Below are positions 63,142 to 64,000 of a DNA stretch of 64,000 nt, piece after piece. Every line of letters begins with the position of its first letter. Within the stretch, counting starts at the first letter, position 1. The position numbers and the translations under genes are program-made. The stretch comes from Rhodocyclales bacterium (GTDB lineage: Bacteria; Pseudomonadota; Gammaproteobacteria; Burkholderiales; Rhodocyclaceae): positions 186,001-250,000 of the forward strand of contig JACRPA010000002.1 of NCBI GenBank assembly GCA_016214145.1, given 5' to 3'. Under the pieces are notes generated by a model. The model did no database searches. It was given only the letters and a program-made list of their open reading frames with translations, and was not told the DNA's origin.

Positions 63142-63926
63142 GAGGTCTTGGTCATTTTCTGCCGTACTTCCTCGAACAGGCAGATCGAGGTTGCCGCCGC
63201 AACATTGAGCGATTCGGCCTTTCCGGGCATGGGGATGCGGACGGCATGATGCGTCAAGCCCGCCGTGCCTGCCGTCAAGCCAACCCCTTCGTTTCCGAAA
63301 ACCCACGCTACCGGACCGGTCAGGTCGAGCTCGAAGATTGTGGCGTTCGCATCGGGTCGGGTCGACACGCTGATCCCGTCGAAGTTGTTGATGACTTGAT
63401 CCAGCACGGCATGTTCGTGAACTCGCAGCAGGAAATGCGCGCCCATGGCTGCGCGCAGGACGCGCGGCGACCAGGCCTGCGCGCAACCCGGGCCGAGAAA
63501 AATGTCTGCAATGCCGGCCGCGGCGGCGGAACGCAGGATCGAACCCAGGTTCCCGGCATCCTGTATGGCTTCGAGGAGAACGCAGGAGTCCGTCAACGTT
63601 GCCGCGGGCGGCGGGTGAGGAATGGAAATCAGCGCAAGAATCCCGGTCGGCGTAGTGACCGGACTGACTTCCTTGAACAGGGCATCGCCGAACACCTGCG
63701 GAACTGTCTGTGGATGCAGCGAAAGAAATTCGCGGATTTCGGTCTGCCGTGCGCCGCTTTCGCTGACGGCGAGCAGGACGGGCGGGCCGTAGCGATCAAA
63801 CCAGGCCGAGACGAGATGAATGCCGTCCAGTACGGTCTTGCCCTGCTTGCGCCGTTCGCGGGAGGATTCCGCGAGCAGCCTAAGCTGCTTGAAGGTGGCG
63901 TTGTCGCGGGAAGTGATTTTCTTCAT
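63138..63926 (-). CDS. SpoU/TrmH-family RNA 2'-O-methyltransferase
   Basis: 262 residues. Short N-terminal substrate domain ([20 protein letters not shown]), SPOUT knot motifs [20 protein letters not shown] near 124-143, NEGVGL near 222 and [16 protein letters not shown] near 238-253. Methylates a ribose in tRNA or 23S rRNA (RlmB/TsnR-like); exact target not clear. Confidence 0.9.
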   Translation of the reverse strand: MKKITSRDNATFKQLRLLAESSRERRKQGKTVLDGIHLVSAWFDRYGPPVLLAVSESGARQTEIREFLSLHPQTVPQVFGDALFKEVSPVTTPTGILALISIPHPPPAATLTDSCVLLEAIQDAGNLGSILRSAAAAGIADIFLGPGCAQAWSPRVLRAAMGAHFLLRVHEHAVLDQVINNFDGISVSTRPDANATIFELDLTGPVAWVFGNEGVGLTAGTAGLTHHAVRIPMPGKAESLNVAAATSICLFEEVRQKMTKTS

Positions 63927-63954
63927 TTGGATTCGAAAGTATAGTGGCTATTCC

Positions 63955-64000
63955 ATGTCCGCGGCCAAAGTCGTCATCGTCACCCCCGCCCCGTCCGGCT
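63955..64000 (+). CDS. Start of a further gene, cut by the window edge
   Basis: Only 15 codons are present: MSAAKVVIVTPAPSG. An N-terminal strand followed by TPAPSG resembles glycosyltransferases of the TIGR04348/SenB type, whose members begin with VTPAPxGS, but so little sequence cannot establish function. It is divergent from the RNA methyltransferase with 28 bases between. Confidence 0.4.
   Translation, partial: MSAAKVVIVTPAPSG

Overview
The window reads as chromosome of a high-GC betaproteobacterium, most likely Rhodocyclales or a relative (Azoarcus/Thauera/Sterolibacterium type). Gene orders usual for that group are dapC-dapD-pilU-dapE-prmB, yceD-rpmF-plsX-fabHDG-acpP-fabF, rpoE-rseA-mucB-rseC-degP, lepA-lepB-DUF4845-rnc-era-recO-pdxJ-acpS-nagZ and the ppsA/ppsR divergent pair. 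The left edge carries the tail of an ATP-dependent benzoyl-CoA reductase subunit followed by its ferredoxin, which points to anaerobic degradation of aromatic compounds. The taxonomic call is an inference from content and order.

Layout. 1-2.3 kb is the accessory end: benzoyl-CoA reductase ATPase subunit, ferredoxin, a small Cys protein, a GNAT acyltransferase, two kinds of extragenic palindromic repeat and a PHP phosphoesterase. 2.4-11.1 kb (minus strand) is a tightly packed run dapC, dapD, pilU-like, dapE, prmB, a four-PAS histidine kinase and a receiver-only response regulator. 11.2-14.7 kb holds an EamA transporter, uvrB and a low-molecular-weight phosphatase. rne and rluC then diverge from a structured 373-base leader, and rluC is followed by HAD phosphatase, Rieske protein and sppA. 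20.6-21.9 kb has a tetrapyrrole-methylase-fold methyltransferase and maf. 22-28.5 kb is the fatty-acid cluster ending in ygfX, facing nadB.

30.3-34.5 kb is the envelope-stress operon, followed by a glutaredoxin-like gene. 34.5-45 kb is a long plus-strand housekeeping run (lepA, lepB, rnc, era, recO, pdxJ, acpS, nagZ, a family-5 uracil-DNA glycosylase, uvrC, pgsA) that leads into tRNA-Gly(GCC), tRNA-Cys(GCA) and tRNA-Leu(UAA). This is the order known from E. coli pgsA-glyW-cysT-leuZ. 45.5-50 kb (minus) holds an exported ankyrin protein, tatD, PilZ, holB, tmk and mltG. 50-64 kb is mixed core: ygfZ, NRDE, L,D-transpeptidase, tadA, FAH-family, guaA/guaB, DUF4124, rnfH/ratA, smpB, stomatin/NfeD, ppsA/ppsR, an RNA methyltransferase and the first codons of a final gene.

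The genes are overwhelmingly housekeeping. No phage, IS element, CRISPR array or rRNA was seen. The points of most interest are the GNAT and small Cys protein attached to the benzoyl-CoA reductase genes, hairpin elements placed against start codons or promoters (lepA, acpP, rne, PHP gene), two very AT-rich rare-codon patches inside otherwise GC-rich genes, and a shared TAGAAT/ATTCTA inverted repeat in two divergent promoter regions. No clearly new defence or biosynthetic system was found.
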